Part shown: positions 30,083-38,287 of the stretch, one piece after another
Position numbering within the stretch: the first letter of the stretch is position 1
How the letters are laid out: the number at the start of each line of letters is the position of its first letter
DNA from: Corynebacterium kroppenstedtii DSM 44385
GTDB lineage: Bacteria > Actinomycetota > Actinomycetes > Mycobacteriales > Mycobacteriaceae
Length of the DNA stretch: 64,000 nt
Direction: 5' to 3'
NCBI RefSeq assembly: GCF_000023145.1
Contig: NC_012704.1
Location: 1-64,000 of the forward strand
Program-made: the position numbers and the translations under genes
Notes under the pieces: generated by a model
Told to the model about the DNA's origin: nothing
What the model saw: only the letters and a program-made list of their open reading frames with translations
Databases searched by the model: none

Positions 30083-30414
30083 CTGCGCCGGGAGTAGGCG
30101 GATCCCATGGGATGGATGATGAACTAACTGCTGGGGCCGGTTTTGGTTCTCGCCCACTAACCGCCGAACAACTCCTTATTATTATCGACGAATTTCGCGC
30201 TGCGGCTGGGTCCGGCGTGTACCTCGTGCATCCGTGGGCATGTGCGGCGATCACTGCGGCCGGGCAAGGGCGTATCGGTGGAATACCGACTCACCGAAGT
30301 GAAGCGGAGATGCTCGACGCCGTGGGTGAGGCGATTACTCGGCTGAAGCCGTTGAATAAGGCCAACGGAAAACTAGCTGAGCTAGTGATTGACATTATGA
30401 CTATGCGACGCTGA
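30079..30414 (+). CDS. Putative toxin partner, degenerate Fic/Doc-like
   Basis: A 111-residue protein overlapping the RHH gene by 4 bases. The segment from about 27 on (LTAEQLLIIIDEF ... IGGIPTHRSEAEMLDAVGEAI) resembles the helical layout of Doc toxins. The Fic motif, HxF..[D/N]AN[K/R] in Doc, would correspond to KPLNKANGK at 90-98, lacking the catalytic His and Phe. It may be an inactive or diverged Doc relative, or an unrelated partner; I hold the Fic link loosely. The 3' end overlaps a convergent membrane protein gene by 14 bases. Confidence 0.5.
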   Translation: MTAPGVGGSHGMDDELTAGAGFGSRPLTAEQLLIIIDEFRAAAGSGVYLVHPWACAAITAAGQGRIGGIPTHRSEAEMLDAVGEAITRLKPLNKANGKLAELVIDIMTMRR

Positions 30415-30754
30415 TGCGCTGGTGTGCCGCATCACGGCCAATTTTCAGCCAGAAGGCGTACAGCGCGCAAGCAATAAACAGCCCAATTCCGGTAGGCAGG
30501 ATATAGACGTCTAAAAATCCCATCGGACCCACAATGAAGTCGATAATGCCTGCAATAGTGACGACGCCAGCTAATGCGATCCACACAGCTAAGTGCTGGA
30601 CTTTAAAGAGCACGAGCACGCAGTGGTAAATCATCGCCGGTGCAAATGCTGCGAAAACGAATGCAGCTGCTCCGGGAGAGCCCGCTAAGAAAACAAAAGA
30701 GATAACAGTAATAATTGCTTCGATTAAGGGGAACTTGAAGAGAGGTTTGGACAT
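30401..30754 (-). CDS. Small membrane protein, unknown function
   Basis: A 117-residue protein with four hydrophobic segments (about 9-25, 29-50, 54-74 and 80-103) and a short basic tail. No family recognised. It is convergent with the toxin-like gene and divergent from the mevalonate cluster. Confidence 0.55.
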   Translation of the reverse strand: MSKPLFKFPLIEAIITVISFVFLAGSPGAAAFVFAAFAPAMIYHCVLVLFKVQHLAVWIALAGVVTIAGIIDFIVGPMGFLDVYILPTGIGLFIACALYAFWLKIGRDAAHQRISVA

Positions 30755-31128
30755 GGTCGCGACCTTCGAGATTTATTCTTCGTCGCCGAGGGTTTCTCGC
30801 CGAATTTTCCGTCCTTGAAAACACTGAAAAACACTTCGGTTAGGTTTAAAATATACACGACAAACCCGTTACTCCGGGCTCGATTAGCCCCCTGAATCCA
30901 GCAAGAAAAGCCCTGGGCCAGCCGAAGCGTCGTCGTCGATAAGAAACGAGGACTATCCTGAGTCGTGGTAGAGTAGCAGCGTTTGCCGTTGGCCACACTC
31001 GGCCGAGCCACGCCCGATGGGGTCTATGCCCAATGGGATTTGCCCGACGGGATCTGAGGAGGTTTGTCGGGTGCTGTAGTTAAGGTGGAGCGACGGCAGG
31101 GTTTGATTCATTCCGTATAGGAGCACTG
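30755..31128. other. Mevalonate cluster upstream region with triplicated motif
   Basis: 374 bases before the mevalonate kinase gene, which must carry the cluster promoter. At 31013, 31029 and 31043 a motif CCCRAYGGGRTYT recurs three times with a 14-16 base period; each copy contains a short inverted repeat (CCC..GGG). A 20-codon frame (ATG 31017) runs through the repeats but has no ribosome-binding site. Nothing else is recognised. Confidence 0.5.
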
Positions 31129-32202
31129 GTGCAGCCACTGAGACATTCCGACGCAGACGTTATTACTTCCTCGCGTCGCAGCGAGGCTCCCGATTATGCA
31201 CGTTTGAATGAGGGTCAACGGTATAAACAACCTGCGGAAGGGCCTCATTACTCCGCCTTAGCGGACGAGGCCAGGGGGTTTGGCCGCGCTCACGCCAAGA
31301 TCATTTTGTTTGGTGAGCACGCCGTTGTTTTCGGGGAGCCGGCCATCGCGTTCCCGATGCAGTGCTTGACTCTGCGGGCTACGGCTGAGCCGTGTGATGG
31401 GGAGTTGTGGCTGACCGCCAACAATTACGACGGTCCTCTTGCCGACGCCCCGACGTTCCTGTCTCCAGTCGGCGCCACGATTAAAGCCTGCCTGGACCTG
31501 CTTGAATACCCGCAGTCGGGGATGCACATTTCGTGCCGAGGCAACGTCCCGCCGGCACGTGGACTCGGCTCCAGCGCAGCGGCGTCGGCAGCGATGGTGG
31601 ATTCCATCATTGATTTCAGTGGTAAAGACGTTGATTACCACAGTCGTTATGAACTTGTGCAGATCGGGGAGCGCGTTGCTCATGGCAGCGCCAGCGGTCT
31701 CGACGCCCACACCGTGCTGAACACCCACCCGGTGCTGTTCCAGGGCGGACGCAGCGAACCCATCACCGTCAGTCTCGGATCGCCGCTCGTCGTCGCCGAT
31801 ACCGGACAACCAGGCGATACGCTCTCGGCCGTCCGGGGTGTCGACGAACTACGGCGCACCCACAAGAAGCGTTTCACCAGAAATGTCGACGCCATTCGTC
31901 ATCACACTGTCGAAGCGCGGATTGATCTTGCTCTCGACGACCGGGCCTCCCTGGGTGAGCGGATGAACGCCGTCCATGAACACCTCGCTGACCTCGGCGT
32001 ATCCAGCCCAGAGCTCGAAAACCTTATCTCGGCCGCGCGGAATGCGGGGGCGCTCGGTGCGAAACTTACCGGTGGCGGCCGGGGTGGTTGCATCATCGCG
32101 CTATCTAAAGACGAAAACCACGCGATCGCGCTGTCCGACGCACTCCGCGCTGCGGGCGCACGTCGCACATGGCTCATGCACCCCTCGGAGTTTCAACGGT
32201 GA
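31129..32202 (+). CDS. mvk: Mevalonate kinase
   Basis: Phosphorylates mevalonate to mevalonate 5-phosphate. The GTG at 31129 has ATAGGAG upstream. The 357-residue GHMP kinase carries an unusual 45-residue N-terminal extension before the family start GRAHAKIILFGEHAVVFG. The ATP-loop reads PPARGLGSSAAAS near 142, and the C-terminal GHMP motif KLTGGGRGGC near 316. It is the first gene of the mevalonate cluster; its TGA overlaps the GTG of the decarboxylase gene by four bases (GTGA). Confidence 0.94.
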   Translation: MQPLRHSDADVITSSRRSEAPDYARLNEGQRYKQPAEGPHYSALADEARGFGRAHAKIILFGEHAVVFGEPAIAFPMQCLTLRATAEPCDGELWLTANNYDGPLADAPTFLSPVGATIKACLDLLEYPQSGMHISCRGNVPPARGLGSSAAASAAMVDSIIDFSGKDVDYHSRYELVQIGERVAHGSASGLDAHTVLNTHPVLFQGGRSEPITVSLGSPLVVADTGQPGDTLSAVRGVDELRRTHKKRFTRNVDAIRHHTVEARIDLALDDRASLGERMNAVHEHLADLGVSSPELENLISAARNAGALGAKLTGGGRGGCIIALSKDENHAIALSDALRAAGARRTWLMHPSEFQR

Positions 32203-33326
32203 CCGCCACACACCCCAGCATGGGCGATATCGGACCGATCACGCCTCGCACCGCGCGAGCCACCGCCCACCCCAACATCGCTCTGGTCAAATACTGGGGT
32301 AAGCGCAACGCTGACTTAGTTCTGCCCGCGACCGGTAGTTTGTCACTGACGCTCGATATCTATCCTACGGATACCGTCGTCAACCCAGATCCGAGTCTGA
32401 CCAGCGATATTTTCACGCTCAACGGTGAGCCAGCGCCGGGGACGCCGACGCATAGGGTTAGGGCGTTTCTTGACTTGGTGCGCAAGCTCAGCGCGGAACA
32501 GAACCCCGAACTTGCACACATGTACGCACGGATCAACTCCGTCAACTCCGTACCCACCGGCGCAGGGTTAGCATCCTCGGCATCAGGATTCGCCGCCCTC
32601 GCCACCGCTGCATCGAAAGCCTACGGACTTCCCGGCGACCCGCGTTCGCTCTCGCGGCTAGCCCGCCGAGGCTCCGGGTCCGCCACACGATCCATTCTGG
32701 GCAACCTCGTCATCTGGCACCCCGGCGACGGCGATGACGAGAACGCTGATCTCACCTCGTACGCGGAAAGCGTTCCCGGCCCCGACCTCGCCATGGTCAT
32801 CTGCGTCGTCTCGGGCGCGCAAAAAGCCGTCTCGTCCCGCGTCGCCATGGCCGATACTATCCGGACGTCGCCCTTCTTCGACGGGTGGGTGAGCAGCACG
32901 CAGCGCGACCTCGTCGACATGCAACAAGCACTGGCCGAGGGCGACTACACACGCGTCGGCGAAATAACAGAATCCAACGCACTGCGCATGCACGCGGCGA
33001 TTAACGGCAACCGGCCACCCGTCCGCTACCTAGCGCCGACGTCCGTCGCCATTTTCGACACGATCGCGCAGCTGCGGAACGACGGGTTAGAGGTGTACGG
33101 CACCGCGGACGCCGGGCCGAATGTCGTTGCGCTCTGCCAAGCTAAGGACCTCGACGCAACCCACGCAGCCCTCCGCGAACGGTTCCCCGATCTCGAGCTC
33201 ATTCCTGCCCGCGCCGGGTCGGGCGCTTACCTGACGCCCGTCGAGGAGACCAGCGGAAATGAGCAGATCAGGGCACATGAAGAGGACTCCGCCCAGGCTT
33301 CCGACGCAGCGAACCGTCAGGAGTAA
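32199..33326 (+). CDS. mvaD: Diphosphomevalonate decarboxylase
   Basis: Converts mevalonate 5-diphosphate to isopentenyl diphosphate with ATP. I start at GTG 32199, overlapping the mvk stop by 4 bases, with GGAG at about 32190; 375 residues. Family motifs are AHPNIALVKYWGKRN near 22, the ATP loop PTGAGLASSASGFAAL near 116, GSGSATRSI, and TADAGPNV with the catalytic Asp. A Glu/Gln-rich C-terminal tail of about 25 residues is unconserved. Five bases separate it from the next gene. Confidence 0.95.
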   Translation: MTATHPSMGDIGPITPRTARATAHPNIALVKYWGKRNADLVLPATGSLSLTLDIYPTDTVVNPDPSLTSDIFTLNGEPAPGTPTHRVRAFLDLVRKLSAEQNPELAHMYARINSVNSVPTGAGLASSASGFAALATAASKAYGLPGDPRSLSRLARRGSGSATRSILGNLVIWHPGDGDDENADLTSYAESVPGPDLAMVICVVSGAQKAVSSRVAMADTIRTSPFFDGWVSSTQRDLVDMQQALAEGDYTRVGEITESNALRMHAAINGNRPPVRYLAPTSVAIFDTIAQLRNDGLEVYGTADAGPNVVALCQAKDLDATHAALRERFPDLELIPARAGSGAYLTPVEETSGNEQIRAHEEDSAQASDAANRQE

Positions 33327-33331
33327 CAGCC

Positions 33332-34561
33332 GTGACACAGACCTCCGTCCACGCCTCGGCACCCGGAAAGCTGTACATCGCCGGAGAATACGCCGTCGTG
33401 CACCCCGGGCACGCCGCGTTACTCATCGCCGTTGACAGGTATGTGCACGTCACGCTCACGCCCACCGGCACCGATGCCGGAACACTACGATCCGACGCGA
33501 GCGACCCCACCAAACCCGACGAAGCACCGGTCCGGTGGGAAGCTAGCTTTGACCCGATGGCGGCCGCTCGGTTCCACACCGACGAGACCGGATTCCACAA
33601 ATATGTAGCGGCCGCGGTCCTCACCGTCGAACGCTGGCGAGCAGAAAAACACCTTCCCACCAGCGGATACGATATCGACATCTCGAGCCACCTCGATGAC
33701 GCCACGAGTGGCGCGAAATTCGGGCTCGGATCGTCGGCCGCGGTCACCGTCGCGACCGTTGCTGCCGCGGCCCGCCACCACGGGCTACAGCCCACGCCCG
33801 AGCAGATCTACCGACTCGCGGCCATTGCAACAGTGCGGGTTACGACAAAAACATCGGGAGGCGACGTTGCCGCCAGCGCACTCGGCGGATGGGTCGAATA
33901 CCACTCGCCGGACCGAGCATGGCTGGAAGACCGCGCCTGGGGTTCTGGTTCCCGCACGACAACGATCAGCGACCTGCTGACAGGGGAGTGGCCAGGCTTA
34001 TCACTCCGCCGCATCACGCCCGCTGCGCCGGGAATCCAACTCAGCGTCGGCTGGACAGGGACCCCCGCCGACACCACCGAACTCGTCGGGCACGTCGTCA
34101 AGAAAACCGCGCTACCCGACGATCTTCTCCAGCGAAGCGACGCAGCCGTCGGCAGTCTTGTTGAAGCGCTGACCGGCGAAAATGGTGGGTGTGAGGCTGG
34201 CTCGGGCGAACCTGCTTCGGGCGACGTCAATTCAGACGGCAGGGCAACGTCGGCAACCGGGAACGCCGTTGCACAAGCCCGGCAGGTCTTGGGAGAGATC
34301 GCAACGCAACGAGGGGTGGCCATCGAAACCCCTGCGCTGCGGACCCTCATCACCACTGCGCTCGACGAAGGGTGGTGGGCGAAATCGTCAGGAGCAGGAG
34401 GAGGCGACTGTGGAATCGCGCTCACTGTGCCGGGCGTCGACGCACACGCGCTCCACGAGCGCTGGACGGCGGCAGGAATCCGCCCTCTGAACTTGCATGT
34501 TTCGCCCACGGGAGCGGACACCGCCCCAGATGACACACCAACGGAAGGAGATGGGAAATGA
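33332..34561 (+). CDS. mvaK2: Phosphomevalonate kinase
   Basis: Phosphorylates mevalonate 5-phosphate to the 5-diphosphate. The GTG at 33332 gives 409 residues of GHMP kinase fold. The start HASAPGKLYIAGEYAVVHPG, the ATP loop FGLGSSAAVTVAT near 131 and the C-terminal SGAGGGDCGIAL near 353 are characteristic of the bacterial PMK family. A variable Gly/Ser/Asp-rich insert lies near 285-312. Its TGA overlaps the fni ATG (ATGA). Confidence 0.93.
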   Translation: MTQTSVHASAPGKLYIAGEYAVVHPGHAALLIAVDRYVHVTLTPTGTDAGTLRSDASDPTKPDEAPVRWEASFDPMAAARFHTDETGFHKYVAAAVLTVERWRAEKHLPTSGYDIDISSHLDDATSGAKFGLGSSAAVTVATVAAAARHHGLQPTPEQIYRLAAIATVRVTTKTSGGDVAASALGGWVEYHSPDRAWLEDRAWGSGSRTTTISDLLTGEWPGLSLRRITPAAPGIQLSVGWTGTPADTTELVGHVVKKTALPDDLLQRSDAAVGSLVEALTGENGGCEAGSGEPASGDVNSDGRATSATGNAVAQARQVLGEIATQRGVAIETPALRTLITTALDEGWWAKSSGAGGGDCGIALTVPGVDAHALHERWTAAGIRPLNLHVSPTGADTAPDDTPTEGDGK

Positions 34562-35844
34562 GTGGCAGCCGGAAAGACGACCACCTGGCCCTAGCCGCCA
34601 GGCAACAACGCGAGGCTCACGGCGAACCTCCACAGCCCACCGACGCCACAACCCCAGCTCCCGACAACGCTTCCTCCGCACCCTCACCCCGCCCTGCCGG
34701 GAGTAACTCGACCTATTGCGCGTGGGACGACGTCCGCATCCTCCATCACTCGCTGGCCGGAATAGACCCAGGTCAAGCCGATATTTCCACCACCATCCCG
34801 ACGGATCGTAGCGCCGGGGGAAATACGAACGCTGTTACAAACGCGAGCACCGGCGCGCACACAGCACAGCCGCTGCATTGGGGGCTGCCGTTCTACATCA
34901 ACGGCATGACCGGAGGATCCGAACTCACCGCAGGAGTCAACCGCGTCCTCGCCGAAACCGCGGCACGCACCGGAATTGCCGTCGCCACCGGCTCCATGTC
35001 CATCTACCTGCGCGAACCCGACACCCTCCCCACGTTCCGCATCCTCCGCGACCGCAATCCCCACGGCACCGTGTGGGCGAACCTCAGCGCCGACGCCACA
35101 CCCGACGACGCTGCCCGAGTCGTCGACGCCCTCCAGGCCGACGCCCTCCAAATTCACGTCAACGCCGTGCAAGAAACCGTCATGCCGGAAGGCTCGCGCG
35201 GGTACGCCTCCTGGCCCCGCAACATCGAAGCCATCGTTAACGCGCTCGAGGCCACCCACACGCCGGTCATCGTTAAAGAAGTCGGCTTCGGTATGACCCG
35301 GAACACACTTCAGCAGCTTCATGACCTGGGCGTATCCATCGCCGACGTCTCTGGCCGCGGAGGAACCAACTTCGCGCGAATCGAAAACGACCGACGATCC
35401 GACCGGGATTTCTCCTACCTCACCGGGTTCGGACAATCCGCCGCATTCTCCCTGCTCGACGCGACCACCGCGGACCCCGACACGTTGCCCACGCTCTTCG
35501 CTTCAGGCGGAGTTCGGCAACCCTACGACGTCCTACGAGGCCTCGCCCTCGGCGCCGACGCCATGGGAGTCGCCGGAACATTTCTCCACACCGCGTTGAG
35601 CACCGGCGTCGGGGACGCCACCCGCTCGCCACAGGAACGCACCCAAGGAATCGACGCCGCCGTCGACGCCCTGACCAGCCAGATCAACCGGTGGGCGGAG
35701 CACCTTCAGGCGCTTTACGAAATGGTCGGCGCAACCAGCACGAGTGACTTGCACAACACCGATGCCCTCATCACTGGGCCCCTGGCAGAGTCGGCTCGCG
35801 CGCGTGGGATTGATCTCACCGCCGTCGCCAACCGTCGTCGATAA
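34558..35844 (+). CDS. fni: Type 2 isopentenyl-diphosphate isomerase
   Basis: FMN- and NADPH-dependent isomerase interconverting IPP and DMAPP; it is the type that commonly accompanies bacterial mevalonate clusters. The 428-residue protein has a longer polar N-terminus than usual (about 50 residues). Motifs of the TIM barrel are INGMTGGSELTAGVNR near 118, the SMSIYLREP loop, LQIHVNAVQE, VKEVGFGMT and ADVSGRGGTNFARIEN. ATGA overlap with phosphomevalonate kinase shows co-translation; a 143-base gap then separates it from HMG-CoA reductase. Confidence 0.94.
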   Translation: MSGSRKDDHLALAARQQREAHGEPPQPTDATTPAPDNASSAPSPRPAGSNSTYCAWDDVRILHHSLAGIDPGQADISTTIPTDRSAGGNTNAVTNASTGAHTAQPLHWGLPFYINGMTGGSELTAGVNRVLAETAARTGIAVATGSMSIYLREPDTLPTFRILRDRNPHGTVWANLSADATPDDAARVVDALQADALQIHVNAVQETVMPEGSRGYASWPRNIEAIVNALEATHTPVIVKEVGFGMTRNTLQQLHDLGVSIADVSGRGGTNFARIENDRRSDRDFSYLTGFGQSAAFSLLDATTADPDTLPTLFASGGVRQPYDVLRGLALGADAMGVAGTFLHTALSTGVGDATRSPQERTQGIDAAVDALTSQINRWAEHLQALYEMVGATSTSDLHNTDALITGPLAESARARGIDLTAVANRRR

Positions 35845-35987
35845 AACGAATGATCGGCACGTACGTTTTAGCCATGCTCCCTCGCGGACAACAACTTAAA
35901 AACAATTCATGAATAAGGGCTCAGATAAAGCGCCCGAATAAAGTCCGAATAAAAACCCACATAAGGAACATAAGAAAAGGAAACGTA

Positions 35988-37097
35988 ATGAGCGACAATT
36001 TATATGCGCCTATCCCCATGTCATGGATCGGCCCCGTCCACATCTCAGGCAACGTTGTGTCGGGAGAGACCGCGGGATGGAACGCCGAGGACGGCACACA
36101 AAACCAGGAATCCGGCGCCAGCTACGAAGCTGTCTCCATCCCGATGGCGACCTACGAAACGCCACTCTGGCCATCCGTCGGCCGCGGGGCAAAAGTATCG
36201 CGCTACGTCGAAGGCGGAATCCGCGCCACACTCGTCGACGAGCGAATGACACGATCCGTGTACTTCGAAGCCCCCAACGCCGGAGTCGCCCTTCGTGTGG
36301 CCACCGAACTCGACCGTCGTCGCGATGAGCTGCAGGCCGTCGTCGCTCATGCATCTCGTTTTGCCAAGCTCATTGACCTGCACGTCCAATACGCCGGAAA
36401 CCTCCTCTTCGTCCGATTCGAATTCACCACCGGCGACGCCTCCGGCCACAACATGGTCACCCTCGCCTCCGACAACCTCATGCCGTGGATCCTCCAGCAG
36501 TACCCGGAACTGCGCTACGGATCGATCTCCGGCAACTATTGCTCCGACAAGAAAGCCACCGCAGTTAACGGCATCCTGGGCCGCGGTAAGAACGTCGTCA
36601 CTGAAATGCTCATCCCTCGCAACGTCGTCGAAGAACGACTCAAAACGACGCCGGAACAGATCGCGGACCTCAACGTCCGGAAGAACCTGGTCGGCACCAC
36701 GTTGGCTGGCGGGTTGCGCACCGCGAACGCGCACTATGCCAATATGCTGCTGGGCTTTTACCTGGCAACTGGGCAAGACGCGGCCAACATCGTCGAGGGA
36801 TCGCAGGGCATCACCCATGCCGAAGTGCGTGACGGAGACCTCTACTTCTCATGCAACCTCCCCAACCTCATTGTGGGTACAGTAGGGAACGGCAAAGGCC
36901 AGGGCTTGGAGGTTGTCGAAGAAAACTTGCGACGCCTCGGATGCCGTGAAGACCGCCCAGCGGGGGATAACGCACGCCGACTTGCAGTACTGTGTGCGGC
37001 ATCTGTTTTCTGCGGCGAACTATCACTGCTGGCCGCACAAACGAATCCGGGCGAACTGATGGCCGCCCACGTGAAAATTGAAAGGAAAGGCGAGTGA
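35988..37097 (+). CDS. mvaA: Hydroxymethylglutaryl-CoA reductase
   Basis: Reduces HMG-CoA to mevalonate, the committed step. The ATG at 35988 is preceded by AAAGGAAA. The 369-residue soluble enzyme has no membrane anchor. Catalytic residues are visible: the Glu of ATYETPLWPS near 56, Lys in CSDKKATAVNGILGRGK near 187, Asp in GQDAANIVEG near 262, and His361 close to the C-terminus (AAHVKIERK). The NAHYANMLLGFYLATGQD segment resembles Gram-negative-type bacterial HMGRs more than the form I recall for Streptomyces mevalonate clusters, so this gene may have its own history. Its TGA overlaps the next GTG (GTGA). Confidence 0.93.
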   Translation: MSDNLYAPIPMSWIGPVHISGNVVSGETAGWNAEDGTQNQESGASYEAVSIPMATYETPLWPSVGRGAKVSRYVEGGIRATLVDERMTRSVYFEAPNAGVALRVATELDRRRDELQAVVAHASRFAKLIDLHVQYAGNLLFVRFEFTTGDASGHNMVTLASDNLMPWILQQYPELRYGSISGNYCSDKKATAVNGILGRGKNVVTEMLIPRNVVEERLKTTPEQIADLNVRKNLVGTTLAGGLRTANAHYANMLLGFYLATGQDAANIVEGSQGITHAEVRDGDLYFSCNLPNLIVGTVGNGKGQGLEVVEENLRRLGCREDRPAGDNARRLAVLCAASVFCGELSLLAAQTNPGELMAAHVKIERKGE

Positions 37098-38287
37098 ACG
37101 CACCCGTGAACACAGCTGTGAACCCCATTGGCATCCATGACATCACCTTCGCCACGGGACACCACAGCTTCGCCCTCGAAACCCTAGCCGCCAAACACGG
37201 GATCGACGTGGGCAAGTTCCACAAAGGCATCGGCCAAGAAGTCATGAGCCAGCCCGCTGCCGACGAAGACATCGTCACGATGGCAGCCACCGCCGCCAAG
37301 CGGATCATCGACCGCAATGGAACCGACGGAATCCGTACTCTTCTCTTCGCCACCGAATCTGGCGTTGACCAGTCCAAATCCGCCGGGGTGTACGTTCACG
37401 GGCTCCTCGGCTTGCCCTCCCGGGTGCGGACCATCGAAATGAAACAGGCGTGCTACTCGGGGGTCGGCGCGCTGCAGGTCGCGCTGGGTATCGTCGCCCG
37501 CAACCCACAGGAAAAAGTGCTGGTTGTTGCCTCCGACGTTGCGCGCTACGACCTCAACTCGGGCGGTGAGCCAACTCAAGGCGCTGCAGCGGCTGCGTTC
37601 CTGGTCCAAGCCAACCCCGGCATCCTGGCCGTCGAGCCGGCATCCGGCGTCTACACCTACGATGTGCAGGACTTTTGGCGGCCCAACGACCGGCACACGG
37701 CCCTGGTCGACGGCAAGCTCTCCATCGACGCCTACCTCAACGCCGTTCGCGGAGCTTACGACGACTTCATCGATCACGGAGGGGCGGACTTCGCCGCGAT
37801 TGACCGCTTCTGCTACCACCAGCCATTCACGAAGATGGCGGTAAAAGCGCACATGGCGTTGCGCGAACACGTGGGGCTGTCCGCGGATAAAGCCGAAACC
37901 GCCGCCGAGCTCGAGACCACCATGCACTACAACCGCATGATTGGTAACTCCTACACGGCATCCGTCTTCCTGGCATTAATGTCGCTGCTCGAGACCGAAT
38001 CCGACAACCTCGTCGGAAAACGCGTCGGCATCCTGTCCTACGGGTCCGGTGCGGTTGCCGAATTCTTCACCGGCACCATTGTCGACGGATACCAAAAGCT
38101 GCTCCACGCCGATGAGCACAAGAAAGCGCTGGATTCACGCGAGCCGCTCACCTACGACGCCTACCGCGATCTTCATCCCGGAACGCGCGTCGCCGACATT
38201 ACGGATTACGACACACCGGAGGTCACCGATGCGCCATTCCGTTTCGCCGGCGTGAAAGACCACTCGCGGATTTACCAGCGTCGTTAA
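37094..38287 (+). CDS. mvaS: Hydroxymethylglutaryl-CoA synthase
   Basis: Condenses acetyl-CoA with acetoacetyl-CoA to HMG-CoA. GTG start at 37094 overlapping the reductase stop; 397 residues. The thiolase-like fold shows LLFATESGVDQSKSAG near 83, nucleophile Cys120 in MKQACYSGVGALQ, a catalytic His in YHQPFTKM, and SYGSGAVAEFFTG near 315. It is the last gene of the cluster; no acetoacetyl-CoA thiolase is encoded nearby. Its end overlaps the convergent phosphatase gene by 4 bases. Confidence 0.95.
   Translation: MNAPVNTAVNPIGIHDITFATGHHSFALETLAAKHGIDVGKFHKGIGQEVMSQPAADEDIVTMAATAAKRIIDRNGTDGIRTLLFATESGVDQSKSAGVYVHGLLGLPSRVRTIEMKQACYSGVGALQVALGIVARNPQEKVLVVASDVARYDLNSGGEPTQGAAAAAFLVQANPGILAVEPASGVYTYDVQDFWRPNDRHTALVDGKLSIDAYLNAVRGAYDDFIDHGGADFAAIDRFCYHQPFTKMAVKAHMALREHVGLSADKAETAAELETTMHYNRMIGNSYTASVFLALMSLLETESDNLVGKRVGILSYGSGAVAEFFTGTIVDGYQKLLHADEHKKALDSREPLTYDAYRDLHPGTRVADITDYDTPEVTDAPFRFAGVKDHSRIYQRR

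Noticed and set aside
34684..35436. 250-codon minus-strand frame within fni
   Set aside because: Shadow of the isomerase gene, no motif.
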